Shown here in pieces: positions 23,327 to 35,500 of a stretch of DNA of 64,000 nucleotides. Every line of letters starts with the position of its first letter. The first letter of the stretch is position 1. Position numbers and translations under genes: made by a program. A model generated the notes under the pieces. That model was given only the letters and a program-made list of their open reading frames with translations, ran no database searches and was not told the origin of the DNA. Source of the stretch: Adiantum capillus-veneris (Eukaryota; Streptophyta; Polypodiopsida; Polypodiales; Pteridaceae); contig CM043944.1 in NCBI GenBank assembly GCA_014529385.2, positions 176,753,740 through 176,817,739 of the forward strand, written 5' to 3'.

Positions 23327-24706
23327 ATGGAAATTTCAAGAGACAAGAGGGGTTTAGATAAAGACGAGCGTTGGTGTTTGGTGGCTACAATTGTTAGAAG
23401 ATGCTTGGCTTTCACCGACCAGGAACTTGAAATTTATTTTGATCCTACTCGTGATGATCTACAGGAGTTATTAGCAATATTGCAGGAAGCAAGTGTTGCT
23501 AGTTTGAAAGCCACATGGCCTTATTGTGAACATTGCAATAAATTTCTTTCTTCAAAACCTTTTCTTAATGAAATAAGCAGAGGCCTTGGTGAATTTCAAA
23601 GATCATTTTTGCAATTAGAACAAAAAGAACGTGAAGATAGTTCTACTGTATTGAAAGTAGAAAAAATAGAGCAGATGTACAAAAAATTTCAAACAACAAA
23701 AGGAAAACGAAAGTATGTACAGATGGACAATGTACAACCCAAAAAAATTAATCATGGTGGAGAACCATCTCAACACATGCAGCTTACCTTGTTGCAGCGT
23801 CGACAAATTCATTTTTACGAAGACTCACAGTGGATTCAGCATGGCTATGGTACTTACTCTTGCAAGTGAAAAATTCTAGATCAGTTGTTTAAGGAAAACA
23901 CATACACAACAAAAACTTTTACTGTTGTGGAAAATACTATCACGCCAAAATTGTGAGCAGCCTCTGAAGCTACAAGCATACCTATAAACCATAGTGGTAT
24001 TATATTGCCGCTTGGTCTCTGCCGTAGTGAAGAAGAGTCCATTGTGATATACCCTTTCTGGAATGGACTTGCACTCACAAATTGGCATTGGTTAGGAGCT
24101 TCGGGAAGTACTACTACACCACCTAAGCATTATGTCAGTATCTCTCAGAAGGTTGGTACAAAAGAGCATTTCAAGACACATATACTCGACATTATTAATG
24201 GACTAGAACAGACCATAAGCTACATACATTTGAACGGCTATTTGCACAATGACTTGCAGCTACATAATATTTACCTACATTTCTCAGAGAAAACAGAAGA
24301 CGTTTATGTAGGCATTTCAAATTGGAAAAAAATTACGAGCATCAGTACAAAGAAAGCGCACGAACCATTGCCAGACAATAGAACAGAGACCGTCGAAGCA
24401 TACAAAAATCGTTACCCATGGGTCACTCCCAAATTTTTTAGTTCTAAACCAGCAGTTTATAGCCTAGTAGCTGAAATTTATTCCTTTGGCAAAACTCTTC
24501 TTAGGCTTTTAAAGTTTGTTTCACCTGAGGGCAAGGAACCAAAAAATGTATTTATAAGAGCTTTGTATGAATTTGTAGAACGTTGTACTCGTACAAACCC
24601 ACTGGAAAGGCCTAGATTGTACGAGTTATTTGCTATGTTACGAAATGCTCATCAATACAATCTCTATGTAAATGTAGATGCTGGTCTGCGACCGAACTGT
24701 GAATAG
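23327..24706 (+). pseudogene. Unknown N-terminal domain fused to a pseudokinase
   Basis: One frame spans 23327-24706 (about 459 residues), interrupted only by TGA at 23867 and TGA at 23954. Residues 1-180 form an unrecognised, mostly helical, charged region with one CEHC pair (residues 67-70). The rest is a eukaryotic-type protein kinase fold: GIILPLGLC and IYPFWNG fit the N-lobe, LHNDLQLHNI is the catalytic loop (HxD and Asn kept), PWVTPKFF replaces the APE region, IYSFGKTLL is helix F, and NPLERPRL holds the C-lobe Arg. The magnesium-binding DFG is replaced by SNW, so it would be inactive or atypical even without the stops. HND-type catalytic loops are known from expanded kinase families in fungi and some animals, as general knowledge. 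Substrate and role are unknown. Confidence 0.7.
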
Positions 24707-25076
24707 AAAAATTTACCTTTTTTTTCAAAATTATTAGCTCAATTTATATCAATTTTGACTTCTCAATAAGTAATTTTGTCTTCTTAATAATTATTTCTAT
24801 AAAAAAGTACACAGTGTATAGATTTTTCATTACTTAGTCTTCTTTAAATAATAGTCTTTTTTCTCTCTCTCTCTATCACTCTCTCTGTACCTACTGTTGG
24901 TATTGAAATAAAATCGTGCATTTCAAAAACACATGCTTTTAAAAAGACTATTTACTATTAGAGTATAATAGTAAATGTACAGATCAATTGCTCTGTTCTT
25001 TAAATTTTTTTATATTTATTAATTAACTAACATATGTATGATGTTTTTCAGACTATTTTCAAAAGAACAATTCTAA
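24707..25076. other. AT-rich spacer with acceptor-like end
   Basis: No gene is seen. A CTCTCTCTCT stretch lies at 24862-24888. The spacer ends with GATGTTTTTCAG (25040-25051), a good 3' splice-acceptor form 25 bases before the next ATG. Confidence 0.45.
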
Positions 25077-25361
25077 ATGGAGTCAAGCAATCCAGTTGCT
25101 CCTTCAAATGTATCGACTCTAGTATTTATTTCCCCAGATAGTGATAGTTCTGCACAAGCAACTATAAAAACTTCCTTGATCTCAACAGCGAATACAGAAA
25201 CTGCTTGGCGGAGCAAGAGAAGAATAGAAGAACATGTTGATGTACATGATTCAGAAGAGGTAATAGTTCAAGACTTCCCCTCGGGTTTTGAACCAGAAGA
25301 ATGCAGCGACGAGAACGTTGTTGAGGAAGCTACCAAAAACTACTCCAAAAAAACAAAATAA
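25077..25361 (+). CDS. Short acidic protein of unknown function
   Basis: ATG to TAA, 94 residues, open throughout. The N-terminal half is rich in S, T and A. The C-terminal half is acidic (HDSEEVIV, EPEECSDENVVEE) and ends in a basic YSKKTK tail. No domain is recognised. It lies between the pseudokinase gene and the next unknown gene on the same strand and, like them, starts just after an acceptor-like site. It may be a complete small gene or one exon of a larger one. Confidence 0.4.
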   Translation: MESSNPVAPSNVSTLVFISPDSDSSAQATIKTSLISTANTETAWRSKRRIEEHVDVHDSEEVIVQDFPSGFEPEECSDENVVEEATKNYSKKTK

Positions 25362-26229
25362 TTACTGTTTATAATTGATATCTAGATAGTTTGTACTATG
25401 GAACCCATATCCCGAACAATGTACAAATTATACAGCTGACACGTTTTTTAAAAAAGATCTGATTAATTTAGACCAACTTCTCCTATTTTTGTATGTAGGT
25501 TATTAGTAAAAGACATATTATTTAAAATTATCAATACAACAATTATTTATTTTAATACCTTTATGATGTTCGATAACATAGCGATTTTTTGAAAGAACCT
25601 GGTATGGTATGCTTTACATTTTTGCACTTGACATTCATATCGTGTTTGTATTTATTTGTTGATTCTTTTTTTGCTAGTTTGTATTTATAAAATTTAGAAA
25701 ACGATATTGTTTGTTCTTTCTATATGAGCGTTTATCTCTATGACTCGTACTCATCTTTAAAAAAACTTATATGATATTATTAAATTTATCTTTTGCGTTT
25801 TGAGCTTTTATTTTTACAGTTAGTATTTGCTGATAGAATATCTATACAATATTATTAAATCAATCATTTTCTAGATTTGGCTACTATATATCATGATTGT
25901 GTTTTACATAACACATTTTTTATTATCAATGTACAGAATCTTACTTGAAATTACATATTTAGAAAACCAAGGCTCTAGTACGTATATGTACCTTTCAAAT
26001 CATTTTATAATTTAAAATTAAAAAATAACATTTTCCATGCATTCTTTTATCTTTGTTCTCATTATAGTAATGGTTATAATCAATAAAATATAGCAAATAA
26101 TTCCCCTTCAATTATTTAACTTAACTAAATTAGACTACATCTAAGTAACTTTTGAAGTTTAAGCCATTTTTAAAAAGTGGTATATAACATTGAGCTTGAT
26201 TTTTTCTTTCTTTGTTATAGCTAGATTTA
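25362..26229. other. AT-rich spacer, no gene
   Basis: Only stop-dense AT-rich sequence is present. It ends in TTTCTTTCTTTGTTATAG (26203-26220), a polypyrimidine-AG acceptor-like site ten bases before the next ATG. Confidence 0.5.
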
Positions 26230-26974
26230 ATGGCATATTTACGTAAGCTGTCTCTTGAGTGTACAAAAAAAAATATTTTCTCAATACACAACGGCAGCAT
26301 CCTGTTGCTGTGGAGTTGAAGTCATCCGGAAATCAGTGAATGCAATAACAATTGAATATTTGGTACCAAATACGTTTCTTGCATGGGAAAATTACGTGGA
26401 TGGTCAACCAGAATTCCGTACTGAACCTTCAACTAACTTTTGTCGGAATATTCAATGGGCACAAGAACAAACTACTCAGGGGAATATTATAATAGGGCGT
26501 GATATATTATACATTGATGCCCATGAATTACTGATACATCCTTCAGGGGATACTATACGTGCAAAAAAAGCTTTGATGATGAATCAAAAGCTTGGAATCT
26601 GTTCAATCGTGATCTTCAAGATTTGGGAGCAAGATGCATTTTGACTCAACTTTACTTGTGCGCCACAACATTTATTTCATGAGCATTTTGGAAATATCAT
26701 TGCCAATAATCCTTTGGGTTTGGATATAAGGTTTGATCATTATTATAAACCAAGATGTGTATGGGACAATGCTTGAATATTAGAAGCAATGGTTGATCAA
26801 GATTCTATTTTTTTCATGGATTGTCTCACAAAAAGACAAGCTTACATCAATAAGATACGCCACCTTCCATTCTCTAATACAACCAGTACTGAAGAATGGT
26901 ATGAAAAGCATGATAGGCTTACCGATACAGAGCTAAGTATACGAAAATTAAGTGATTTTGTACGCAGATTTTAG
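26230..26974 (+). pseudogene. Unrecognised ~240-residue protein gene, broken
   Basis: The likely start is ATG 26230 (MAYLRKLSLE). The frame is then lost in an A-run near 26265 and continues as FSQYTTAASCCCGVEV. A further shift near 26575 leads to a passage that reads more naturally in the other frame (AWNLFNRDLQDLGARC), after which the first frame resumes (HEHFGNIIANN) and ends at RRF near 26974. TGA at 26774 sits before ILEAM, where Arg (CGA) would fit. Features are a CCC cluster, conserved-looking tryptophans and a charged C-terminus. I could not assign a family. It follows the acidic gene on the same strand. Confidence 0.5.
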
Positions 26975-27019
26975 AACATGGAACCCATAGCTAGTTGCAA
27001 AAATTAGGAAGCTTCTCCT

Positions 27020-27212
27020 TACCCTATATTTCCTTCTTGTTAAAAACCTCCTTTCACAGTCATCTTGAGTATGTATCTAGATTACATATATATATATCTA
27101 AACAGTTTGAAGTGAAACTTTTAAGTTTTTTTCATTTGCAACACTTTGATTTTTTATTTTATTAAAAGTAATATGGTATGTATAATACTTTATGCTTTCA
27201 AATTGTAAGTAT

Positions 27213-27253
<41 letters not shown>

Positions 27254-28113
27254 AGAAAAACGAAGAGAATTCTTAACATCATAGAAACAATGTCAAAAAA
27301 AACTCAAAAAACTAACTTGAGCTTTGAGCTAATTCGTAATAATAGAACATTATATAATAGAGGTATATCATCTTATTTCCAGTCAAGAAGGGCTTCCTTC
27401 TTCACTTGTACTTCAGTGCTCCTAAATTTATTTGTCTATCTGTTCGTCCTAAAAGGCCACATAATGCGTATGTATAATGCATCACGCTGCAAATTTACAA
27501 GAGAACCAATACTTTTATTCTTTATAACAGTATAATATAACATAGTTGTATCTTAAAATGGTAAAAAGAAAGTTCATTTGATAGAGATAAAGATGCATAA
27601 TAGAATGTATCAATAAAAAAAGGAAACTAGATTACAAAAATCCAAGAATTTATTTCAAACTCTAAGTTAGAAAAACATGGTGGGCAATACATTATTAGTG
27701 AGTATTGCTCCAAATTATTATAAAACAAAAAAGTAAATAATATTATAAATCTAATATAAATAATATTATATTAACATTGTCTATATAATTTGAATAATAT
27801 ACATTTAATACTTTATATTCTAAATATTATATAAAATATAAGCATAATAAATTTTGCTAGAAATAATTACAATTTCCAAAAAAACTTTTGACGATTTGTA
27901 TATCGCCATCTTCGTATGTGTTGTATTTTGTCCAGTGACATATGCCTATACTACAATTCTTCTCACACATATATCAGATATATAGATTCAATCCATTCCT
28001 AACTACAAAAGAATGGAAAATTCTTTTTACAATGTATTCCTTCTTTACTAAAAATTTTCTTTTGAGACTAGCTTGAATATGTACCTAAATTACCTATATG
28101 TTGTATATATATA

Positions 28114-28204
<91 letters not shown>

Positions 28205-28208
28205 ATAT

Positions 28209-28254
<46 letters not shown>

Positions 28255-28350
28255 AAGAAGAAAAAGAAGCAAACAAGTTCTTAATGCCATACAAACAATA
28301 CAAGAGGTCCGAAACTTAAACTATAGATAGCAATAAAACATTACATATTA
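27020..28350. repeat. Diverged duplicated ~350 bp unit with (TA)n and (GA)n
   Basis: 27026-27290 and 28036-28300 share, in order, a TTCCTTCTT start, a TTGA(G/A)TATGTA(T/C)CTA(G/A)ATTAC phrase, TA-rich sequence, a (GA)n tract (27219-27250; 28216-28250), AGAAGAA and a TTCTTAA(C/T)(A/G)(T/C)CATA(G/C)AAACAAT phrase. The second copy has expanded its TA tract to about 110 bases (28104-28215). Frames through these tracts encode only Y/I and E/R runs. Confidence 0.75.
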
Positions 28351-29317
28351 TAAAATATATGTCTTTTTTTTGCAAGGACATCCATAAATGATTAATTTCT
28401 TAAATATTAGTCACATTTAAGAGACCCATATACTTAGTCCTATTATATACAACAATGAAATAACTATTTAAAAAAAGGATTAATTATTTATATTACCATG
28501 CATAAATTAATATACAAATAACATCCAACTAAAATATTATTTTGAAACTACTCTTTTAACGTAGGAGTAGTATAATACCTGCTTTACATAGATATACACG
28601 AGCCATAAGTTATTTGCATACCGGTTATACTTAATTATTATGTATATTTACAAGAAAAAAAGAATTTTTGGTACACAAATACTATGTTCAATACTGTGTT
28701 TAACAAAATAGTATAGTCCACGTACACTCTTTATAATAAAAAATGCAGAGTGCATTATACTATCATTAAAAAAAATGTATATAAAGTATTTACTAAATTT
28801 TTCCTGCATACTAAGAATTATATCTACCTCATTTTTAATTGTGGATACTTTTACATTGATATTTAGCACTTACGTTACCTTCTTTTTTTACTTTTCTCGT
28901 AGATTTATTTTTTTTAAAAAAGTACTTATGTTTTTTTCTGCTTCTTCCGTTTTGCTCGCAGATTCTTTAAAAAAAAAGTAGTTCACCCATGGAATCAGTC
29001 AGTGCCGAGCAGGTATAAATTTACATCTTTAAAAAAAACATTTTTTTTAAACGATAAATTTTGCACTTACTTATTAGATTGTTAAAGAAAAGCCCATAGT
29101 CAACCATACTATTTATGATAAATATTATAATTATATATATATATAAAGAAAATATTTGAGAATAAGTAGTAACTTACAAACAGTATAGAGTATATATGCA
29201 TGTAGTATATACAAATCATTTATTTTAATAGATAAATAGTGCTAATTATTTTTTCGTTTTCCTTTGAACTTACTGAACCCCCTTTGCAAGTAGAACGCTG
29301 CTATTAGCACACCTACA
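28351..29317. other. AT-rich spacer before the Helentron genes
   Basis: No gene is recognised. Short frames at 28648-28981 are A/T-driven and lack any motif. The 5' terminus of the Helentron should lie in or near this interval, but I could not define it. Confidence 0.4.
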
Positions 29318-30510
29318 ATGAAGGTCAGCGATTTCTCTGAACAAATGAGATCTGGTACCGTCTTTGAAGGGCTCATTCTTAACAGATACGAAACATACGA
29401 CCAAGCTTATTCTACAAACATGTCTCCGTTCCTACAAGCAGACCTTGTCGATGAAGAAGGATTCACAATGATTACACTGGAAATTAATAAATCTCAGATA
29501 AACAAATTTCAGTCCATTATTCAAAAACAAACGTGGATCAGGATAGAGCATTTTTTGATCCAGCTAAAAAAGCCTCCATACAACAAAGGCGATGCTCCAG
29601 TAATTATTGTCCCTGACAATAATACAGTGATACAGAAACTCCCAGTTAAGAATATAGAAATTACGTTCTTCTCGAATGCAAAAATTGTTGACTCATATTT
29701 CAGAACATATTGAGAAAGAAGATACAGTCTTTGCAGTAGTGATCCAAGATGGAGGGCCAAAAGTTACAGGCAAAGATAAAACCATTTTCCATATACAATT
29801 TGTAGATGGCGTGAATGAATATGATCGGCGTGATGTAAGTACTAGATTCAATTTTATACAGCGAGTAGACAAAATTATATATACCTGATCGATGTTCTCT
29901 GGAAAATGTATTTATGAAGGTTGTCTTCATGAGTGGATGTGAAGAAGACCAAAACACTATTTTAAATGAGTTTAACAATAAAAAGTACGCAATGTTCGTG
30001 CTCAAAAATCTGTTCTCCAATTCATATAGAGGCAAACGGTCTTTGCAATTTCGCACATCTTTGATTGCAGTCCCTGTTACTGACAACGACTGCAAACATC
30101 ATTTACAGAATGTTGCCGATTTTTGGAAAATGTTAAAAGAGGTAATTTACAGTATTACATACTATACTTAAACACTAAAAAAAAAGATACACACATATAT
30201 ATGCACACTCCTCTACATATACATATACATGCAAAACTTGAAGCATTGTTATTTGTACAGGTGAATGGTTGTTTGGTTTTTGCACCTCCAACCCGTCCAT
30301 TTTATATCGGATGTGAACGCTGTAGCTGCAAAGTCCAAGATAGTTTCTACTCTACGCCTAATACCAACACAACCGAATTATATTGTACACGATGCTCCAG
30401 AAATACTCAAGTGAAGCCTGTCGCATACTTGACTTGGACAATTGAGAGTGATGAGATTTGTATGAATGTGTCTGTAATAAATGACTGGGTCATGAAGCTC
30501 CTTGATATAA
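29318..30510 (+). pseudogene. RPA70-like ssDNA-binding protein of the Helentron, broken
   Basis: Replication protein A binds single-stranded DNA; Helitron-borne copies are thought to assist rolling-circle replication. The first part (29318-29700) looks like an OB fold (FQADLVDEEGF, ending near ITFFSNAK). A frameshift near 29690 leads into LLTHISEHIEKEDTVFAVV (to about 29875), and another near 29880 into CSLENVFMKVVF (29914-30141). A phase-0 intron with GTAATT...TTTGTACAG borders fits 30142-30260. The next exon (30261 on) begins VNGCLVFAPP and carries the zinc-ribbon pairs CERC and CTRC of the RPA C-terminal OB domain, then LTWTIES. The frame stays open to 30806 but loses coding character after about 30510. 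Confidence 0.7.
30142..30260 (+). other. Predicted phase-0 intron in the RPA-like gene
   Basis: The boundary GAG|GTAATTTACAG and acceptor TTATTTGTACAG|GTGAATGG join two parts that both match RPA order without loss of frame. The interior is AT-rich with ACACATATAT repeats. This shows the donor of the element uses spliceosomal introns. Confidence 0.6.
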
Positions 30511-31017
30511 ACAAAGCAATCGACACATTAAACTTTCAATCAAACAACAAAATTTTTTATTTTAAAAAAGTCATTACTGCATTTCAATTTTTTTCATTAT
30601 TCAAGGATTTATTTATAAGATTTTTTTTTGGATTTTTAAAAGGATCTTTTAAAATGCTGAATCATCACATTTTATATGTTTTTTTGGCATATTTTTACAA
30701 AAAGTATTTTTTCGTTAAAACCTCTCACGTTTTTATGTTCATTTCTCCAGGAGTCTGTAGCATGCTCACTGGAAATGTAAATTCAGGTATTCATTTTTGT
30801 TACTAGATGCATGTTCACTACTTTTACTGTGAAATAATGTTTTTCCTACTTTTACAAGGACTTGGTGCGAATAGATTTGAGTATTAGACATTCTGAGAGA
30901 AACGAAAAAAATATATATACTTGTGCATGAACTTGGTCATTTTGTATAAAACACAGACGTTTTACACATAGACAAACTTTACTTCCTTGTAAAAACTATC
31001 AAAGATTTATAAGACAA

Positions 31018-31515
31018 ATGGCTGACAGCTTGCTGTATAAAAACTGTACATATTTTGAAGCAAGATTAGAATGTTCGAAAGATTATATATATGTACCTGG
31101 TGATTGCTTGTTCAATACTCTTAGTTATTTACTGGATAACACAGTCTCCTCTACTATACTACGAAAAACTATCATTAATAGCTTCATATCTTCTTTACTT
31201 AATTATAATAATGAAGCCCTAAAATGTTTAAAAACGTTTTTGTCGCTTGATATCTTGTTGACTTTACACAATGTCTACTCTTTAAATGAATATTTTGAAA
31301 AAATGCAGCTACCGGCATCGACTGGAGGTTTATGGGGAGACCACTTTGCATATTTTGGTTTTCTCGCTTATTTAATAAGAGTGTGACACTATGGTCCAAG
31401 ACCTCACACAAAACATATATTACATACTCGTCTGAGTTTAATAGAACTTTACATATACTGTACGATGATTGACTTGCATATATTGGACATTTTGAGCCCT
31501 TAGTCCCACACTGAC
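31018..31515 (+). pseudogene. OTU-type cysteine protease, copy 1, broken
   Basis: OTU proteases cleave ubiquitin chains; their role in Helentrons is unknown. The start MADSLL is ATG 31018. The catalytic Asp-Cys motif is PGDCLFNTLSYLL (about 31096-31134) and LPASTGGLWGDHFAY follows near 31310. TGA at 31384 ends the frame. In a shifted frame the C-terminus with the catalytic His (IGHFEPL, about 31484-31504) survives, preceded by another TGA. The order and spacing match copy 2, so this is a once-complete paralogue that has decayed. Confidence 0.7.
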
Positions 31516-31559
31516 CTGCTTGTACTACTAACCACAAAAATATACTGACACAAGAAACT

Positions 31560-32078
31560 ACTACATTTTATCCCCGCTTTTGTGATTTGCAAATAGTGAA
31601 AGATTTTAATTTTAATGTTGGTGATTGTATGTTTGACTCTATTGCATTCTTGCTTAACTATGAAAACACACAAGAACATTTGATTATCAGAAGCGAAGAG
31701 CTAAGACACAGAAGCGTCACTGAACTAGTTGAAAGTCTTCATAAAAATGATCCCGTAGCTATTGAAACAATACAGATCCATTTAGCACCATTCTTTCTAC
31801 AAGAAACTCATGGTATTGAGACTGTAGAAGAATATATTCAACGAGTGATACTACCATCATCTCTAGGTGGTTTATGGGGAGATGCAGTTATACTATATTG
31901 GATTGCACGAGATCTCAAATTAAAGATCAATTTGTGGGGCTCATCTTATCATACAATATTATTTGATACAACCTTTGTGAGCAATAATAAAATATTGAAT
32001 GTGCTTTTTCATGACGAATATGGAAAAGAGGGACATTACGAACCTCTTATTCTAATAAATAAGAGAACAAATAAATGA
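31560..32078 (+). CDS. OTU-type cysteine protease, copy 2
   Basis: The catalytic set is complete: VGDCMFDS with Asp-Cys (about 31617-31640), SSLGGLWGDAV (about 31858-31890), and EGHYEPLIL with His (about 32029-32055). Length and motif order fit an OTU domain of about 165 residues. There is no ATG near the N-terminus. The frame is open upstream to about 31551, so the real start could be a spliced exon or this domain could have been part of a longer protein. It lies between copy 1 and the Rep-helicase gene on the same strand and is the best preserved open frame of the element. Confidence 0.65.
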   Translation, partial: TTFYPRFCDLQIVKDFNFNVGDCMFDSIAFLLNYENTQEHLIIRSEELRHRSVTELVESLHKNDPVAIETIQIHLAPFFLQETHGIETVEEYIQRVILPSSLGGLWGDAVILYWIARDLKLKINLWGSSYHTILFDTTFVSNNKILNVLFHDEYGKEGHYEPLILINKRTNK

Positions 32079-32259
32079 AAATCAGCTCAATACATTAAAT
32101 GCCAGAACAAGAAAATAGTACACACAAAAAATGAGAATTTTGTATTTAGAAATAAGTATAACCAACAGAATAAATTTTCCCTTCAAGAAAGGAAAAAATA
32201 TATAAAATGGAATAAATTTTTTGAGGAAAAGTTATTAGAAATTTTTTGAAACAATATAC

Positions 32260-32487
32260 ATGCAAAAAAACAAGAAATATCTAATATTTTTAGAACAATA
32301 TCCAAATTTTACTGGAACTCTGAATGCAGTTAATACTAAACTTACAAGGTTGTTAAAAAGACAAAACTCTTCTAAACGTTTTGAAAATATAGAACATACT
32401 AGGACACTAAAATGGAACTCGTATACAAATATAAAATTGCTTGATTGTTATAAAGAACAACAACTAGTATTGAAAAAAGAAATTTGA
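32260..32487 (+). other. Short lysine-rich frame upstream of Rep, unassigned
   Basis: 75 residues open from ATG, rich in K, N and L, with no recognised motif. It could be an N-terminal extension of the Rep-helicase protein or a chance frame in AT-rich DNA. Confidence 0.25.
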
Positions 32488-32569
32488 ACTAATTTTTTGC
32501 ACCAAATCAATATACCAATAAATAACCTCAATAAAGTAAGAAAACATCTAGATTTCCTACTTTAAAAAA

Positions 32570-35500
32570 AAAAAAGACAAACATCCAGAAGAGGAACTAG
32601 AAGAAGATACACTATCTGACGATTTCAAGAGCAAAATTCAATACCTTATGACAACATTTCATGAAGCTACGCAAGACATACCCATAAACCCTTGTGTTTG
32701 TTGCAAACGATTGTGTTTTTCTAATGAGATAACTTCAAATCATGCATATGAAATACGAATGATTGAGCACGAAACCTTGTCTATTTTGAACCAAGACAAT
32801 GCATCAGAATATCAACTATGTACTAGTTGCATATATTATTCTAAGAAAAAGAAAATACCAAAATTTACCTCTCCTTCCTTTATTCAAATGAATGAACCTA
32901 TTGCATCAGTCTATATTCTTAATGAAACTTGAAGAACGTTTAATTGCACCAGGAAACACATTTTGCCAAATTCACCAATATTTACATTATGGACAATTTC
33001 TACTACGAGGAAGTATAATCAATATTCCAGCAGCAATCGACATAATTTGCAAATTATTGCCTCGAATAAGCATTGAGAACACAACTATAGGCATAGCCAT
33101 AAAACAAAAAATAGAATATAAATCAATTTATAAAAGTGGTCAGATTCAACCACGATATGTAATTGAAGCTTTACTTGACTTGATTTATACTCCATTATAT
33201 AAAGAATATGCAGTACAAATTCATGAAGAACTTATTCAACAACTCCTTACTCTACGATCTTCAAAATCTAATAACAACATACACGATTTTAGTTCATTGA
33301 ATAATACAAACTTTGAAAATCACAACATCGAAAATAGCGAACTTCATGAAGAAGAAATCGAGCCACATACAGATAATTTAATACACAGGTTTTTAGATTC
33401 AAACGACTTTTTTGATGCTCCTTCAAACGTTTTAACTATTGCGCCTTGCCAAAACAAAAAACAATTAGGTATATTTGTTGATAAAGACTGCAAAAAACTA
33501 AATTTCCCTTCCCTTTTTTATGGGAAAAGACGCTACAAACCACTTGGACCCTACCAATATACATACCAAGACATTTGTCAGTGGGAAATCACAAACAAAG
33601 ATCGACGATTTTCTAACCATATAACAAACATATTTTTTAAAGCAATAAAAATAATGATTCATCATATTCACTCATCAGCATGGATAAGACTTAGAAAAGC
33701 TACACTAAACAATCGAGTACTATGTGTCAAAGACGTCAAAACAAAAGAAAACCTTGAGAATATACTACATTCAGATATTGGTTATAGAGACCTTCAACGA
33801 TTACGAATTTCTCCAGATTACTATGAGCAATAACGGAAAAATATTTTCGCAATGATCCGTCAGCTTGGACCACCTACTTTTTTTGTTACATTTACAAGCG
33901 AGGAACATAATTGGAAGCCATTACAAAAAGCACTACAAACTCTCTCAAAAAACAAATCGTTCCAAAAGCAACAACCAAGTTTGCAAGACTACATAAGAGA
34001 AGACCCCGTTACATGTGCACAGTATTATAACCACAGAACAGCATGCTTACGGGACACATTGAAACGTGCATCATTTATATATGGTACAATCAAAGATTTT
34101 TTCTTCGTTTTACTGAGTTCCAATCACGTGGAAGTGAACACGATCACGGTCTTCTTTGGATTGATAATGCTCCGATTTACAATGGAACAAACGAAAAAGA
34201 AATAGTCACTTTTGTAGATCATTACATATCTTGTGATAAGACACAAATTGGAGAGCACTTGCAACACAGTCAAATACATTTTCACACGCACACATGTAAA
34301 AAACATAATAAAAAACGTTGTAGATTTAAATTTCCAAAACCACCATTTTTAAATACAATTATTCTTAATCCTCTAGAAAAAATTAAAAATAGTGATAAAG
34401 AAAATGCTAATAAAATTCAACAATACTTAGAAATATACGATGATAGCAAGACCCTCGATTTTTGCCAATTTCTCTTCACTCTAGAAATGACTGAGACTAC
34501 TTATTTAAGAGAAATACAATCAACAATTAAAAGACCAACAATTTTTTTGAGGAGAAACTTACAAAATATACAAACAAATGCATTCGCAAAATATCTGATT
34601 AATATTTGGAAAGCTAATATAGACTCCCAGTTCATTTTAGAACCATATGCAGCAACACAATATTGCACTTCATATTTAATGAAAGTCGATAACACTCTTA
34701 CAAAAACCTTTCAAGAAATATTAAAACGTGAAAAAATAGAAAAGACAAATACAATTGAACGAATCAAACAACTTGGATCAGCATTACTAAATATGCAGCA
34801 AATGCCAATATAGCAAGCAATTTACATAATATTGCCTCTCTTCCATGCAACACGCACATTCCAGTTCATAAAGACAGCGCCAGAAAATGAACGTGCTTTC
34901 GTTCTGAAACATCCACGAGAATTAGAAGGCTTACGAGACGAATCCACAAGTATAATGAAAGAGTCAATCATAGACAAGTACTGTCAACGACCACCACATT
35001 TAAAAGATTTCACATTAGCAGACACTGGAGCTAAATATAATTATGATCAATATTTTAAGTAAAGGAAAAAAGAAAAAGTAATTAGATCAATCAGATATAG
35101 CAAAGCACAAGATCCTGAGAACTACTATAGAGAAATGACACCTATGCACTTACCTTTTCAAAACAATGAAAATACTCTTATGAATGGATATATGACATGG
35201 AAAGAAGTATTTGAATCTAATGAAAAGAAAATACAAGAAAATTATGATAAATATAACTATTGATTAAGTAATACGATACAAAACCAATGGAACAATATTG
35301 AAGAACTAAATAGAAATACAGAGAGTCATTCAGACTCTGATAATGATGAGAATACCTACATCAAAATTACAAATACAACGGACATAGAAACTGTCGATAT
35401 CGACACCCAAATTGGAAAAATAGGATATAAAACATATAAAAAAGAGCAGCACCAAATACTAACAATTCCAGGTTCAACTCTTGAAACATCTCAACACCAT

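Noticed and set aside
28104-28215. Long TA tract considered as an origin or cruciform site
   Set aside because: It is a microsatellite expansion in one copy of a duplicated block. Nothing else supports an origin.
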